From Arthrobacter stackebrandtii (lineage in GTDB: Bacteria > Actinomycetota > Actinomycetes > Actinomycetales > Micrococcaceae): a DNA stretch of 64,000 nt. The notes under the pieces are model-generated. The model had not been told where the DNA came from. It was given only the letters and a program-made list of their open reading frames with translations, and made no database searches. Below are positions 18,433-27,188 of the stretch, one piece after another; position 1 is the first letter of the stretch, and every line of letters begins with the position of its first letter. The stretch is from the NCBI RefSeq assembly GCF_017876675.1, contig NZ_JAGIOI010000001.1:3596001-3660000 (forward strand), written 5' to 3'. The translations under genes and the position numbers were made by a program.

Positions 18433-19335
18433 GTGTCTACACCCGAGGTAACACCTGTCACCGGCAGCAGCCGGGTCAAGCGCGGCATGGCCGACATGCT
18501 CAAGGGCGGCGTCATCATGGACGTGGTCAACGTTGAGCAGGCAAAGATTGCCGAAGACGCCGGCGCCGTGGCTGTCATGGCCCTCGAGCGCGTGCCCGCC
18601 GACATCCGTGCCCAGGGCGGCGTCTCCCGCGCCAGCGACCCTGACATGATCGACGCCATCATCGCCGCCGTGTCCATCCCGGTCATGGCGAAGGCCCGGA
18701 TCGGCCACTTCGTCGAGGCGCAGGTCCTGGAGCACCTCGGCGTGGACTACGTGGACGAGTCCGAGGTCCTGACCCCGGCCGACTACGAGCACCACATCGA
18801 CAAGTGGAACTTCAAGGTGCCCTTCGTCTGCGGCGCCACGAACCTGGGCGAAGCCCTGCGCCGCATCAACGAGGGCGCTGCCATGATCCGCTCCAAGGGC
18901 GAGGCCGGCACCGGTGACGTCTCCAACGCCACGGGCCACATGCGCAAGATCCGTTCCGAGATCGCCAAGCTGGCCGCCCTGCCCGAGGACGAGCTGTACG
19001 TGGCCGCCAAGGAACTGCAGGCACCCTACGAACTCGTGAAGGAAGTTGCCGCGACCGGCAAGCTCCCCGTGGTTCTGTTCACCGCCGGTGGCATCGCCAC
19101 CCCGGCAGACGCCGCCATGATGATGCAGCTCGGCGCCGACGGTGTGTTCGTGGGCTCCGGCATCTTCAAGTCCGGCAACCCGGCCCAGCGCGCCGCCGCC
19201 GTGGTCAAGGCCACCACGTTCTTCGACGACCCCTCGGTCATTGCGGACGTCTCGCGCGGCCTCGGTGAGGCCATGGTCGGCATCAACGTCGCCGACATCC
19301 CCGAGCCGCACCGCCTCGCCGAGCGCGGCTGGTAA
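18433..19335 (+). CDS. pdxS: Pyridoxal 5'-phosphate synthase subunit PdxS
   Basis: A 300-aa (beta/alpha)8-barrel that builds PLP from ribose 5-phosphate, glyceraldehyde 3-phosphate and ammonia supplied by PdxT. Highly conserved blocks are visible: [14 protein letters not shown] near residue 24, [11 protein letters not shown] near 50, [13 protein letters not shown] with the Schiff-base lysine near 80, the second lysine in [10 protein letters not shown] near 150, and [35 protein letters not shown] start at 18433. Its partner pdxT lies 23 kb downstream at 42507. Confidence 0.97.
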   Translation: MSTPEVTPVTGSSRVKRGMADMLKGGVIMDVVNVEQAKIAEDAGAVAVMALERVPADIRAQGGVSRASDPDMIDAIIAAVSIPVMAKARIGHFVEAQVLEHLGVDYVDESEVLTPADYEHHIDKWNFKVPFVCGATNLGEALRRINEGAAMIRSKGEAGTGDVSNATGHMRKIRSEIAKLAALPEDELYVAAKELQAPYELVKEVAATGKLPVVLFTAGGIATPADAAMMMQLGADGVFVGSGIFKSGNPAQRAAAVVKATTFFDDPSVIADVSRGLGEAMVGINVADIPEPHRLAERGW

Positions 19336-19357
19336 CCCCTCTCCGCGACGCTGCATC

Positions 19358-19405
19358 GGCCGTGCCAGGCAAAACTTCGGTTTGCCTGGCACGGCCTTTG
19401 TTTTA
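19358..19405 (+). terminator. Rho-independent terminator after pdxS
   Basis: A 16-bp perfect stem (19358-19373 with 19381-19396), a 7-nt loop, then TTTGTTTTA. Confidence 0.85.
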
Positions 19406-19484
19406 TCCAAAGGTTGCCAACCCTCCAGCGGTGAAGCTGGATGGTGAACACGTCATTGGTGGTGCAGCGTTGCGCAAAAACACG

Positions 19485-20618
19485 TCAAAGGTGATGCCGC
19501 GTCGCATGGGCGGTCTTGGCCCACACTTCGGCACGTTGGGCGGCCATCGTTGCCTTGGAGGCGCTGATGTCACCTGTAAAGGGCCGCAACCATGCTGACT
19601 GCGGATGTGCGTCAATCAGGATTGCCCGGGCAAACAATGAAAGCGGCACGGCCATGAGTGCGCCGAGCGGGCCCAGCAGGAACGACCAAAACATGACGGA
19701 CAGGAATGTCAGGGTCATGTTCAAGTTGACCGAGCCTGAGACGAATCTTGGCTGGATGACTGACTGGATCAAGGAATTGATCACGCCGTAAAACGCCACC
19801 ACAGCGACGAACGCGGGCAGTCCGCCGGCCAGCAGGGCCATGACGGCTGCGGGAACCAGGGAAATCCAGAATCCGATATAGGGGACAAATCCGCAAACGA
19901 ACGACAGCAATGCCCACAACCCGGCTCCCGGCACACCCAGGACAAGCAGCAGCAACAGGTTCAGGACAGCGACGACGGCGCCGAAAATGGTGGTCATGGT
20001 CATGAAGGAACGTGACATGCGGGCAAAGCTCCCCAAGGCCTCAACGAGTGGCGCCCGGTTCTTTTTCACCTCGCTGAGGATGGTGGGGAAGTACGTGGCG
20101 TCGATGCTCATGAACAAGACCAGCAACAAGAGAAAAACCATGCCCGAGCCCACGTTCAAGGCACCACCGAGCAGGTCGGCAACGGTATTAAAGACGGCCC
20201 GCAGGTCGATCGAGTCGACAATGGTGCGAACTTGTTCCTCGCCGATGCCGAGGCTCTCATGCAGGAAGATTCGCAGCTTTTCGCTCAATTCATTGATTTG
20301 AGGCGAGAACTGTGGAATTAGATTGGTGAACTGCACGGCGGATATCCACAGCGATGCCACCAGTGCAGCAATCATCGCGTAAACAGTCAAGACGGTGGAT
20401 ATGTCTGCCAACACCGGCGGAACCCCCCTGGCCAGGAGCCGTTGTTTGACTGGTTGGACGCAAATCGTCAGCACCAGGGCAAGGAACACGGGCCCCACGA
20501 TTCCGGAAATCCTGTTGAAGCCAACCAAGACGATCACCGCAGCTGCCAGGCTGATCAGGACATTGGCGCCCGAGGACCTGGCCGGGGGCATAGTGGTCCT
20601 GGGTATTTTGCTGCTCAC
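19485..20618 (-). CDS. AI-2E/PerM-family transporter
   Basis: A 377-aa membrane protein of the PerM/AI-2E exporter superfamily. Two N-terminal helices are followed by a soluble helical insert (about 100-160), then a block of hydrophobic segments including FVCGFVPYIGFWISLVPA and the family-typical GPLGALMAVPLSLFARAI near residue 325. Members have been linked to autoinducer-2 export or Na+/H+ antiport; the substrate here is unknown. GTG start at 20618 behind AGGAG. Third positions look less strictly G/C than in the flanking core genes (by eye). Confidence 0.85.
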   Translation of the reverse strand: MSSKIPRTTMPPARSSGANVLISLAAAVIVLVGFNRISGIVGPVFLALVLTICVQPVKQRLLARGVPPVLADISTVLTVYAMIAALVASLWISAVQFTNLIPQFSPQINELSEKLRIFLHESLGIGEEQVRTIVDSIDLRAVFNTVADLLGGALNVGSGMVFLLLLVLFMSIDATYFPTILSEVKKNRAPLVEALGSFARMSRSFMTMTTIFGAVVAVLNLLLLLVLGVPGAGLWALLSFVCGFVPYIGFWISLVPAAVMALLAGGLPAFVAVVAFYGVINSLIQSVIQPRFVSGSVNLNMTLTFLSVMFWSFLLGPLGALMAVPLSLFARAILIDAHPQSAWLRPFTGDISASKATMAAQRAEVWAKTAHATRHHL

Positions 20619-20696
20619 TGCTTCACTCCTAAAATATCCATTTCACCCATGCAACCCCATGCCCTGCTCGCCATGGTGGGATGCGTGAGCTGGCAG

Positions 20697-20738
20697 CCGA
20701 TGGGCAGGGGCGTTGACTTCAGCGTCCCTGCCCATCGG
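20697..20738. terminator. Hairpin between SHOCT gene and AI-2E gene
   Basis: A 13-bp perfect stem (20697-20709 with 20726-20738) downstream of the SHOCT gene. There is no T-tract, so termination is uncertain; it could instead stabilise the mRNA end. Confidence 0.5.
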
Positions 20739-20779
20739 TTCAAGCAGCCCTGGGCGGCTCCGATTGCTGTGCTTCCGCG

Positions 20780-21187
20780 TTAGGAAACAGCAACCTTGGT
20801 GGTGCCCAAAGCGTGGGCCTTGATGGCCTCGTATTCATCGGCGTTGATGGTGCCGGCATCAAAGAGGGCCTTGGCCTTGGCAATCTCGTCGCTGGGACTT
20901 GTCTGCGCGACGGTGCGGATGTAGTCCTCCGCCGCAGTCTGGTTTGCCACTGTTTCGCGGTATCCACGTTCGGCCATGCCCTGGCCGCGGAAGATCAAGT
21001 AGACCAGTGAGGTCAGCAGCGGGATGAGGACCAGTGCCAACAGCCACACGGCCTTGAGCCAGCCATTGAGTTTACGGTCACGGAACAAGTCGGTGACGAT
21101 GGAAAATAGGGCAATGAGGTAGCCAAGGAAGACCACGGCTGAAAGAAAGACAAGAATGATGTTCCAGAATGACGACCAAAAATCCAT
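20780..21187 (-). CDS. SHOCT-domain membrane protein with phospholipase D-like N-terminal segment
   Basis: A 135-aa protein. Two hydrophobic helices (about 5-35 and 42-65) contain LNGWLKAVWLLALVLIPLLTSLVYLIFRG, typical of the PLDc_N domain. The last 30 residues form a SHOCT domain (IAKAKALFDAGTINADEYEAIKAHAL), a short oligomerisation motif. Function unknown. The start is ATG 21187 with GGAG 6 nt upstream; the frame extends to a TTG at 21199. A second SHOCT gene lies at 33879 in the same accessory block. Confidence 0.8.
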   Translation of the reverse strand: MDFWSSFWNIILVFLSAVVFLGYLIALFSIVTDLFRDRKLNGWLKAVWLLALVLIPLLTSLVYLIFRGQGMAERGYRETVANQTAAEDYIRTVAQTSPSDEIAKAKALFDAGTINADEYEAIKAHALGTTKVAVS

Positions 21188-21365
21188 GATGTACTCCAAT
21201 TAGTTTTCCGTCCGTGTCAACGGACCGGGTCCAACGTATTCAGCCTGTGCTGTAGTGACAATTATTGGTTGGCGCTTCAAGGCGTGACAGCAATCGGAGC
21301 GCAGTGTGCATATTTTCACCAATGGTTGATGACTGGGCCCGGATTCCTGCACATGCGTGCCACTT

Positions 21366-21779
21366 CTACTTGTGCGCCAGCCGCGCGCTCTTCTGCGCCG
21401 CCCTGGTGGCAAGGCGCTTCTTGCGGAAGATCACGGGCAGCAGCCAGGCACCCAGGGCGGTGGTGATCCAAACGATGACGGGTGCCAGAACCCAAGCTGT
21501 TGCGCTGGAGATCTGCAGGCCCTCGGGGAAAAGGTTTGCCACCAGGGGTGCTGTGAGTGTGGACAAGAGGCCGATGCCACCCAAGGCCACGGGGGCGTAG
21601 CGGTTGGCAATCCTGAAAGTGAACGGCGAATGGAGTGAATGGGTGGCGGCAAATACCAGGATGGCTATGAAGAAGCCACTCACCTGGAGATTGAAGTCTG
21701 CCAGTACCCATGAAACAACGAGCAAGCCCAGTGCAGCGGTGCCAACGCAAATGGCTGCACGAATGAGAAAAATGATCAT
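21366..21779 (-). CDS. Small four-helix membrane protein, function unknown
   Basis: A 137-aa very hydrophobic protein with four predicted transmembrane segments (about 3-24, 30-48, 62-84 and 92-116) and a basic C-terminal tail (FRKKRLATRAAQK). The layout recalls small holin-like four-TM families, but I do not recognise a diagnostic motif. The start was placed at ATG 21779 because the upstream part of the frame is not hydrophobic and approaches the SulP gene. It follows that gene by 86 nt on the same strand and could be its last operon member. Confidence 0.55.
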   Translation of the reverse strand: MIIFLIRAAICVGTAALGLLVVSWVLADFNLQVSGFFIAILVFAATHSLHSPFTFRIANRYAPVALGGIGLLSTLTAPLVANLFPEGLQISSATAWVLAPVIVWITTALGAWLLPVIFRKKRLATRAAQKSARLAHK

Positions 21780-21865
21780 GGGACGACCCCGGAAAATCTG
21801 CTTCGCGCTGGCTGCGGATTGCCTCGCCCGGGGGCGTGAATCATCCACTATTGGTGGTGCCGCAT

Positions 21866-23557
21866 CTAGCTGTCCAGTCCAGAGCGCCACCTTTCTGCCG
21901 CCTCCACCGCGAGTTGGAGCGCCAGTCCCACCTGTTCCTGGGCAGGGAAGACCCGATCGTTGCCCAGAATGTCCAGGCTGCCGGTTGCCACCAGCTGGCC
22001 GTGCACCTTGGGTCCAACCCCGGCCAGCATCAAGGTGCCGCCGGCCGCAGCCAGAGCCTGTGAGTATCGTTCCAGCGCCTTGATGAAGGTGGCGCCAAGT
22101 TCATCTTTTCCTCGCAGCCGAATGATGATTGCGGTTCCCTTGCACTCGGCAGGCACCTGTGGCAGCTGTTGTTCAAAAATGGGGGAGGCTGCGAAGAACA
22201 AGCTCCCGTAGGGAACCAGGATGACCAGTTGGCTGTTGGCCAGTTTCCGGGGCGGCTCAGTTTCGCGCGGCAGTGCAGTCCCGGCAGTGAATTCCCAACG
22301 CTTCACCATGATTCTGTTGGACATGCGTGCAATATGCAGGATCACGGCCAGTCCGACGCCGGACAGCACCGCATACTGCAGCGGAATGAGCAGCGTCAGC
22401 GTGAAGGTGACGGTTGCAACGGTTGCCTGGATGGGCCCGGTACGCCACACCATCAGAAAATCGTGGATCTTCAAGGTCCTGAAACCCACCAGGATCAGCA
22501 ATCCCGCCAGTGCCGGCATGGCCATGAATCCAATGGCTGGAGCGAGGGCAAAGATGCACATGGCCATGATGGCACCGGCCACCAGGTTGGCCAGTGCCGT
22601 CTTGGCGCCGGCTGCACGGACAAGGGATGTTGCGGACATGGACCCGCCAACCGGCATGCCTTGAAACAGCCCGGTGGCCAGATTGGCCACGCCCTGGCCC
22701 CGGAAGTCCGCTGAGGCGTCGGGGTAGCGCCCGTCAGGGTTGGGTACCGAGCTGCTGATGGCGGATCCCTGGACCAGCCCCACCAGTGCCAGGGCGAGCG
22801 ATGGGACAATGAGGGCCGGGACCAACTCCAAGGTGGGAAGCGCCAGGGCCGGGAGCGAGTTGGGCACCTGGGCAACATCGCCCAGGAGTGCCACAGTGGC
22901 CTCCACAGCGGAGAAGTTCAACAGTGCAGCCAGTCCGGAGCCGGCAATGACGGCCACCACCATGGACATGGCGCCGAGGCGCGTGCGTTCCAGCAGCAGA
23001 ATCAGCCCCACCGTCACCAGGCCCACGGCCAGGGCGGCAGGATTGACCTCGAACACGTGCAGCACGGTGTCCGCGGCCCGCAGGATGCGGTTGGCGCCCT
23101 GGCCGTCGTAGCCCGTCAGGTTGTCCAGTTGGCCCAGGATGATGTTGATGGCGACGGCATTGACAAACCCCATCAGCACCGCCGTGGGAATGAACCGCAC
23201 CAGGGAGCCCAACTTGGCGAGCCCCAGCGCCAACATGATCAGGCCCGTGAGCAATGCCAGCGTGGCCAGGGCCGCGGCAGATTGCCGGGCGTCTTGGGTC
23301 TGCGGGACATCGGAGATGATGACGGACATGGCCCCGGTGGCCTGAACACTCATGAACGCTGAACCCGTGGCGAGGGCGCCTCCCACGGTGCCCAGCAGGT
23401 AGCCGTAGAGCCCGTGCACCGGGTTGACCCCGGCGAGAAGGCCTGCCGCCAAACCGTCCGGGACACTCTCAACGCCAAGAACCAGGCCTGCCTTCACATC
23501 CGCCTTGACCGTTCGCCGGTCGCCAAAACGCGCCATGTATTGACGCAAGGGAGCCAT
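21866..23557 (-). CDS. SulP-family anion transporter with STAS domain (second copy)
   Basis: A 563-aa permease for inorganic anions such as sulfate or bicarbonate. The first segments carry VLGVESVPDGLAAGLLAGVNPVHGLYG. The substrate-site region GMPVGGSMSATSLVRAAGAKT lies near residue 305. A C-terminal STAS domain (about 440-560) contains ILVPYGSLFFAA and AIIIRLRGKDELGATFI. It begins 2 nt after the stop of the GAP gene, so the sulP-GAP-sulP set is one operon. The two SulP proteins here are diverged paralogues rather than a recent duplication. Confidence 0.88.
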   Translation of the reverse strand: MAPLRQYMARFGDRRTVKADVKAGLVLGVESVPDGLAAGLLAGVNPVHGLYGYLLGTVGGALATGSAFMSVQATGAMSVIISDVPQTQDARQSAAALATLALLTGLIMLALGLAKLGSLVRFIPTAVLMGFVNAVAINIILGQLDNLTGYDGQGANRILRAADTVLHVFEVNPAALAVGLVTVGLILLLERTRLGAMSMVVAVIAGSGLAALLNFSAVEATVALLGDVAQVPNSLPALALPTLELVPALIVPSLALALVGLVQGSAISSSVPNPDGRYPDASADFRGQGVANLATGLFQGMPVGGSMSATSLVRAAGAKTALANLVAGAIMAMCIFALAPAIGFMAMPALAGLLILVGFRTLKIHDFLMVWRTGPIQATVATVTFTLTLLIPLQYAVLSGVGLAVILHIARMSNRIMVKRWEFTAGTALPRETEPPRKLANSQLVILVPYGSLFFAASPIFEQQLPQVPAECKGTAIIIRLRGKDELGATFIKALERYSQALAAAGGTLMLAGVGPKVHGQLVATGSLDILGNDRVFPAQEQVGLALQLAVEAAERWRSGLDS

Positions 23558-23559
23558 GT

Positions 23560-24282
23560 TCAGAACCACGGAATCGCCGCCAGGGACTTCTGGATTTGGC
23601 CAAAGGACAGCAGGGACAGGAACACGGTGCTGAGCGTGCCGTTGTTCCTTGCAATCCAGGCACGCAGCGTCTCCAACAAGGGGCCGGCTTTTTCGCCCTT
23701 GGCCAGTGTCAGCAGCACCGGGACCAACATGGGAACAATGCCCAACGCGATGAAGACGATCATGAACGTCGAGGACGTTCCAACCGACAGCGCCGCCAGC
23801 CTGATGTCCAGCGCCGCAATGAGTGCACAGGAGAGGTTGACCGGGTTCAAAAGGAAGATCCCCAGCCCCAGGGCATAGGAGCGGGGCCCCGTGAAGGAAG
23901 CCACGGCCTGCAGCCAGCCCGGCAGCTGGGGTGCCGCGGCCGCCACCTCTTCCGGCGTAGTGGCGCCGGCCATGGCGGAGAGCTTGGCACGGGAGCGCCG
24001 GTAGGTGAAAACGGCCCCGGCGCCCACCAGCAGGCCCGCAACCAGGCGCAGGGGAGGAACCCACTGAGGGGGGTCAAGCTCCGGAGCAACGTGGAGCCAG
24101 CCAAACAACCAGTAGCCGCCACCTACGGCAATCATGACCGCGCACGCCCAGCCGGCCAGGTACAGCACACCGTTCACACGGGCGTTTTTTGAGAGCAGCA
24201 CCGCGATCAGCGCCATCACGGCCAGGGGGCTGGCGACAATCCCCAAGAGGGCCGGGAGTAACTCCAAGGAGAGATCAATCAT
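23560..24282 (-). CDS. GAP/Sap-family membrane protein
   Basis: A 240-aa protein with six hydrophobic segments in the LysE-like fold of the GAP (Sap, sulfolipid-addressing) family. Visible markers are LGIVASPLAVMALIAVLLS at the N-terminus, LGLGIFLLNPVNLSCALIAALD in the middle, and the C-terminal WIARNNGTLSTVFLSLLSFGQI. Mycobacterial members help export glycolipids; the substrate here is unknown. Its start overlaps the upstream SulP stop (ATGA). Confidence 0.78.
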   Translation of the reverse strand: MIDLSLELLPALLGIVASPLAVMALIAVLLSKNARVNGVLYLAGWACAVMIAVGGGYWLFGWLHVAPELDPPQWVPPLRLVAGLLVGAGAVFTYRRSRAKLSAMAGATTPEEVAAAAPQLPGWLQAVASFTGPRSYALGLGIFLLNPVNLSCALIAALDIRLAALSVGTSSTFMIVFIALGIVPMLVPVLLTLAKGEKAGPLLETLRAWIARNNGTLSTVFLSLLSFGQIQKSLAAIPWF

Positions 24283-25958
24283 GGCTTTTCTGCTCCGTTC
24301 GGCAGGTCAGTGGAAACAGGGCCGGTCCGGGCAAGAACTGCCACGGCCTCGCGGTTTGTGGGAAATTCCCGGGTGCCCGCCAACAGCCCAAATCCATTGA
24401 GCTGCCTGCGCAGGCCGGGCCGCATCCGGGTGTAGGCGAAGGCAATCCCTTGCGTCCGGAGCCCGGCGATGACGCCCTGCAGGGCCTCTGCGCCGGTCAC
24501 ATCGATGTCGCTGACGGCCTCAACATCAAGCACGACGACGTCCAGCTCACCGCCGGCAGACTGCACCATCCCGTTGATGCGGTCCGCAAGAACCGAGCCA
24601 TTGGCGAAAAAGATGGGTGCCGCGATCCGCACCACGGCCACGCCCGGTGCGGTGAGGCGGGCGCCGTCGTTGCTTTCCAGCAGGGACACCGTGGGGTCAT
24701 CCCCGCCCGAGAGGACATCGATGGCCGGATTGGCGGCCCTGCGTGCCAGGTTCACCAGCGACAGGACAAAGGCCAGGAAGAGCCCGCCCAGCGGCCCCAC
24801 CAGCAGCACACCGCCAAAACAAGCCGCGCCAATGGCGAACTCCACACGGGAAAGGTGCCAGAGCTCGCGCAACTCCTCCAGTCCCAACAGCTTGAACACT
24901 GCAACGGCAACCACTGCGCCAATGGCAGGGGAGGGAATCTGCGCCAGCAGGGCCGTGCCGAAGAGCAGCAGCAGGGTGGTTCCTGCCGCCAAGACAACAC
25001 TGGGCAGCTGGGTGCGGGAACCCGTCTGGTCCACGGCCGCCGTGCGGGAGGTGGAGGAACCCACCGCGAATGAAGAGGACAGGCCGGCAGCCACATTGGC
25101 GGCGCCAAAGGCGAACAAGTCCTGGTTGGGCAAGGTGGCATAACCGTTCTTTTCGCCGTATGCACGGATCACCAGAAGCCCCTCGGCAACCGTGACCATG
25201 GTGAGCGCCAGTGCGGAGGGAATCAGGGAGATCCAACCGGCCAGGTCCAGGCGGGGGAGCTGGAACTGCGGCGGCCCGGCCGGCACTTCACCAAGCACGG
25301 ACACGCCGCGGTCCTCCAGGGCAAAGGCCACCGTGGCAACAGTCGCCAGGACCAGGACGGCCAGGGCCCACGGAAAGGACGGAAGAAACCTGCGGCCCAG
25401 CAGCAGCACCAGCAGGGACCCGGCACTGAGCGCGACAGCAAAGATGTTCAATCCGCCCAGACCAGTGAGCAGCTCCCACAACTTCTCCAGGAATTCCCCG
25501 CCGGAATTGATCTTGACGCCCAACATCTTGGCGGCCTGGCTGATCATGATCTCCAAGGCAAGGCCACCCACAAAACCCACCAAGATGGGCTTGGAGAGAA
25601 AATTGGCAATAAAGCCCAGCTTCAGGAACGATGCGGCAAAGAAGAGCAACCCGCTCAGGATCGCCTGGGCCCCGGCCATGAGCACAAAGTTTTCCGGAGC
25701 CACGCCCAGCCCCACCAGCGAGGAAAACACCAGGGCCGCGGCGGCTGCGTCGGGGGAGGCCACAACCTGCCGGGAAGAAACGAGCACGGCATAGACCAAG
25801 GTTGGGACGATCAGGGCGTAGAGTCCGGCACTGGCCGGAAGCCCGGCGATCTGGGCATAGCCAATGTTCAGTGGGACCGAGATGGCCAGAAGGGTGATCC
25901 CGGCCGTCGCCTCCCGCGCGACGTTGTCCCGCGTAAGGCCTGTGAATGGTCGCTGCAT
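24279..25958 (-). CDS. SulP-family anion transporter with STAS domain (first copy)
   Basis: A 559-aa permease. The SulP N-terminal block carries ISVPLNIGYAQIAGLPASAGLYA near residue 29. The signature near GLSSSFAVGSSTSRTAAVDQTGSRTQL is the anion-site helix, and LQGVIAGLRTQGIAFAYTRMRP lies in the C-terminal STAS domain, which also holds VVVLDVEAVSDIDVTGAEAL. First gene of a leftward operon with the GAP protein and the second SulP. Its start lies 117 nt from the palindromic operator at 26075-26096. Sulfate, bicarbonate or another anion are all possible substrates. Confidence 0.9.
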   Translation of the reverse strand: MQRPFTGLTRDNVAREATAGITLLAISVPLNIGYAQIAGLPASAGLYALIVPTLVYAVLVSSRQVVASPDAAAAALVFSSLVGLGVAPENFVLMAGAQAILSGLLFFAASFLKLGFIANFLSKPILVGFVGGLALEIMISQAAKMLGVKINSGGEFLEKLWELLTGLGGLNIFAVALSAGSLLVLLLGRRFLPSFPWALAVLVLATVATVAFALEDRGVSVLGEVPAGPPQFQLPRLDLAGWISLIPSALALTMVTVAEGLLVIRAYGEKNGYATLPNQDLFAFGAANVAAGLSSSFAVGSSTSRTAAVDQTGSRTQLPSVVLAAGTTLLLLFGTALLAQIPSPAIGAVVAVAVFKLLGLEELRELWHLSRVEFAIGAACFGGVLLVGPLGGLFLAFVLSLVNLARRAANPAIDVLSGGDDPTVSLLESNDGARLTAPGVAVVRIAAPIFFANGSVLADRINGMVQSAGGELDVVVLDVEAVSDIDVTGAEALQGVIAGLRTQGIAFAYTRMRPGLRRQLNGFGLLAGTREFPTNREAVAVLARTGPVSTDLPNGAEKP

Positions 25959-26074
25959 CTGTTCTGTGCCTGTCCGTCCGGTGGTCCTGTCAATGAAGGT
26001 CAGCAGCCGCCAGCCGGTTCTGCGCCTGCTAATACATTCGGGGATCTGAGGGTGTGAAGGAACATCCGGGAGCG

Positions 26075-26097
26075 CAAATCATCAGTTGCTGATGATT
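26075..26097. promoter_or_regulatory. Shared palindromic operator, copy 1
   Basis: CAAATCATCA-N5-TGATGAT at 26075-26096. The arms AATCATCAG (26077-26085) and CTGATGATT (26089-26097) are perfect inverted repeats. The same CAAATCATCA-N5-TGATGAT occurs at 32385-32406, also between divergent genes. Candidate regulon operator. Confidence 0.6.
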
Positions 26098-26153
26098 GAT
26101 GTTTGGTGAAGCCAGAGCAGGATGGATAGGGAAATCCGCAAACGAGGTACAAC

Positions 26154-27128
26154 ATGAACGGAAGGAAACCTGCCATGCAGGAATCCCCGGCAGACTGGGT
26201 AAGGATTCCCCCTGGCCGGTTTCTCATGGGGTCATGGGACTTTTACCCGGATGAACGGCCCCAGCACCAGCGCGCCGTCGAGGCCTTTGACATGTCCCGG
26301 ACACCTGTCACGAACGCCCAATATGCGGCGTTTGCAGCTGCCACCGGCTATGTGACCCTGGCAGAGCGGGGATTGGACCAGCAGGATTTCCCGCAGCGGG
26401 AAATCCAGGAGCTGGCTCCCGGATCATTGGTGTTCACCCCACCCGACGGCCCGGTGGACCTGAGGGACTGGCGAAGCTGGTGGTCCTGGGTGCCCGGCGC
26501 CAGCTGGCGGCACCCCCTGGGGCCCGGCAGCGACCTGTTCGGGCTGGAGGAGCACCCGGTAGTCCACATCGCCTACCCCGATGCCCTGGCCTACGCGCAG
26601 TGGATCGGGGCCCGGCTGCCCACCGAAGCGGAGTACGAGTGGGCGGCCAGCGGCGGGCACACCCCCCTGCCCTACAGCTGGGGGCGGGAGCGTGATCCGG
26701 ACGGGGTGGCGTTGGCCAATACCTGGCACGGCCGGTTCCCCTACCTGAACTCGAGCTCCGACGGATGGTTTGGCACGTCACCCGTGGGGATGTTTCCGCC
26801 CAACGGATTCGAGCTGTACGACAGCATTGGCAACGTCTGGGAATGGACCGGCGATCTGTACACCGGCTCCCATGCGGGCGCCGCCGGCGTTCTCCCCTAC
26901 GAATCGCCCCTGGCGCTGCCGTGCCGGGACGGCGGCGCAGAAGGTGCCGACGGCATCCCGCGACGCGTCCTCAAGGGTGGGTCGTATCTTTCCGCACCCG
27001 AATACAGCCTCAGTTACCGGCCGGCGGCTCGCATGGGGAGGGCCGAGGACTCCGCCTCATCGGATACAGGCTTCCGCTGTGTCCGCACGGCAGGAGCCGG
27101 CCCAGACGTCGGGGCCACCACGGACTAA
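26154..27128 (+). CDS. FGE/SUMF1-fold protein lacking the catalytic cysteines
   Basis: A 324-aa protein of the formylglycine-generating-enzyme/sulfatase-modifying-factor fold. Family motifs: IPPGRFLMGS near residue 18, PVTNAQYAAFAAATGY near 51, RLPTEAEYEWAASGG near 156, NVWEWTGDLY near 227, and the C-terminal GGSYLSAPEYSLSYRPAAR and GFRCVR. In true FGE the C-terminal loop reads GGSYxCxxxYC and its two cysteines bind copper and the substrate; here both positions are Ser, so sulfatase activation is unlikely. No sulfatase lies in the window. ATG 26154 has GAGG upstream. It precedes the LAL regulator by 60 nt. Confidence 0.85.
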   Translation: MNGRKPAMQESPADWVRIPPGRFLMGSWDFYPDERPQHQRAVEAFDMSRTPVTNAQYAAFAAATGYVTLAERGLDQQDFPQREIQELAPGSLVFTPPDGPVDLRDWRSWWSWVPGASWRHPLGPGSDLFGLEEHPVVHIAYPDALAYAQWIGARLPTEAEYEWAASGGHTPLPYSWGRERDPDGVALANTWHGRFPYLNSSSDGWFGTSPVGMFPPNGFELYDSIGNVWEWTGDLYTGSHAGAAGVLPYESPLALPCRDGGAEGADGIPRRVLKGGSYLSAPEYSLSYRPAARMGRAEDSASSDTGFRCVRTAGAGPDVGATTD

Positions 27129-27176
27129 CGGTTGCCCTTGGTGCCATCCGCTCCCTGAAAGGGGCGCGGGTGACGG

Positions 27177-27182
27177 TAGAAT
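27177..27182 (+). promoter_or_regulatory. -10 element of a probable leaderless promoter (LAL regulator)
   Basis: TAGAAT, then 6 nt, then ATG 27189. No Shine-Dalgarno is present. Confidence 0.5.
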
Positions 27183-27188
27183 CCCTGC

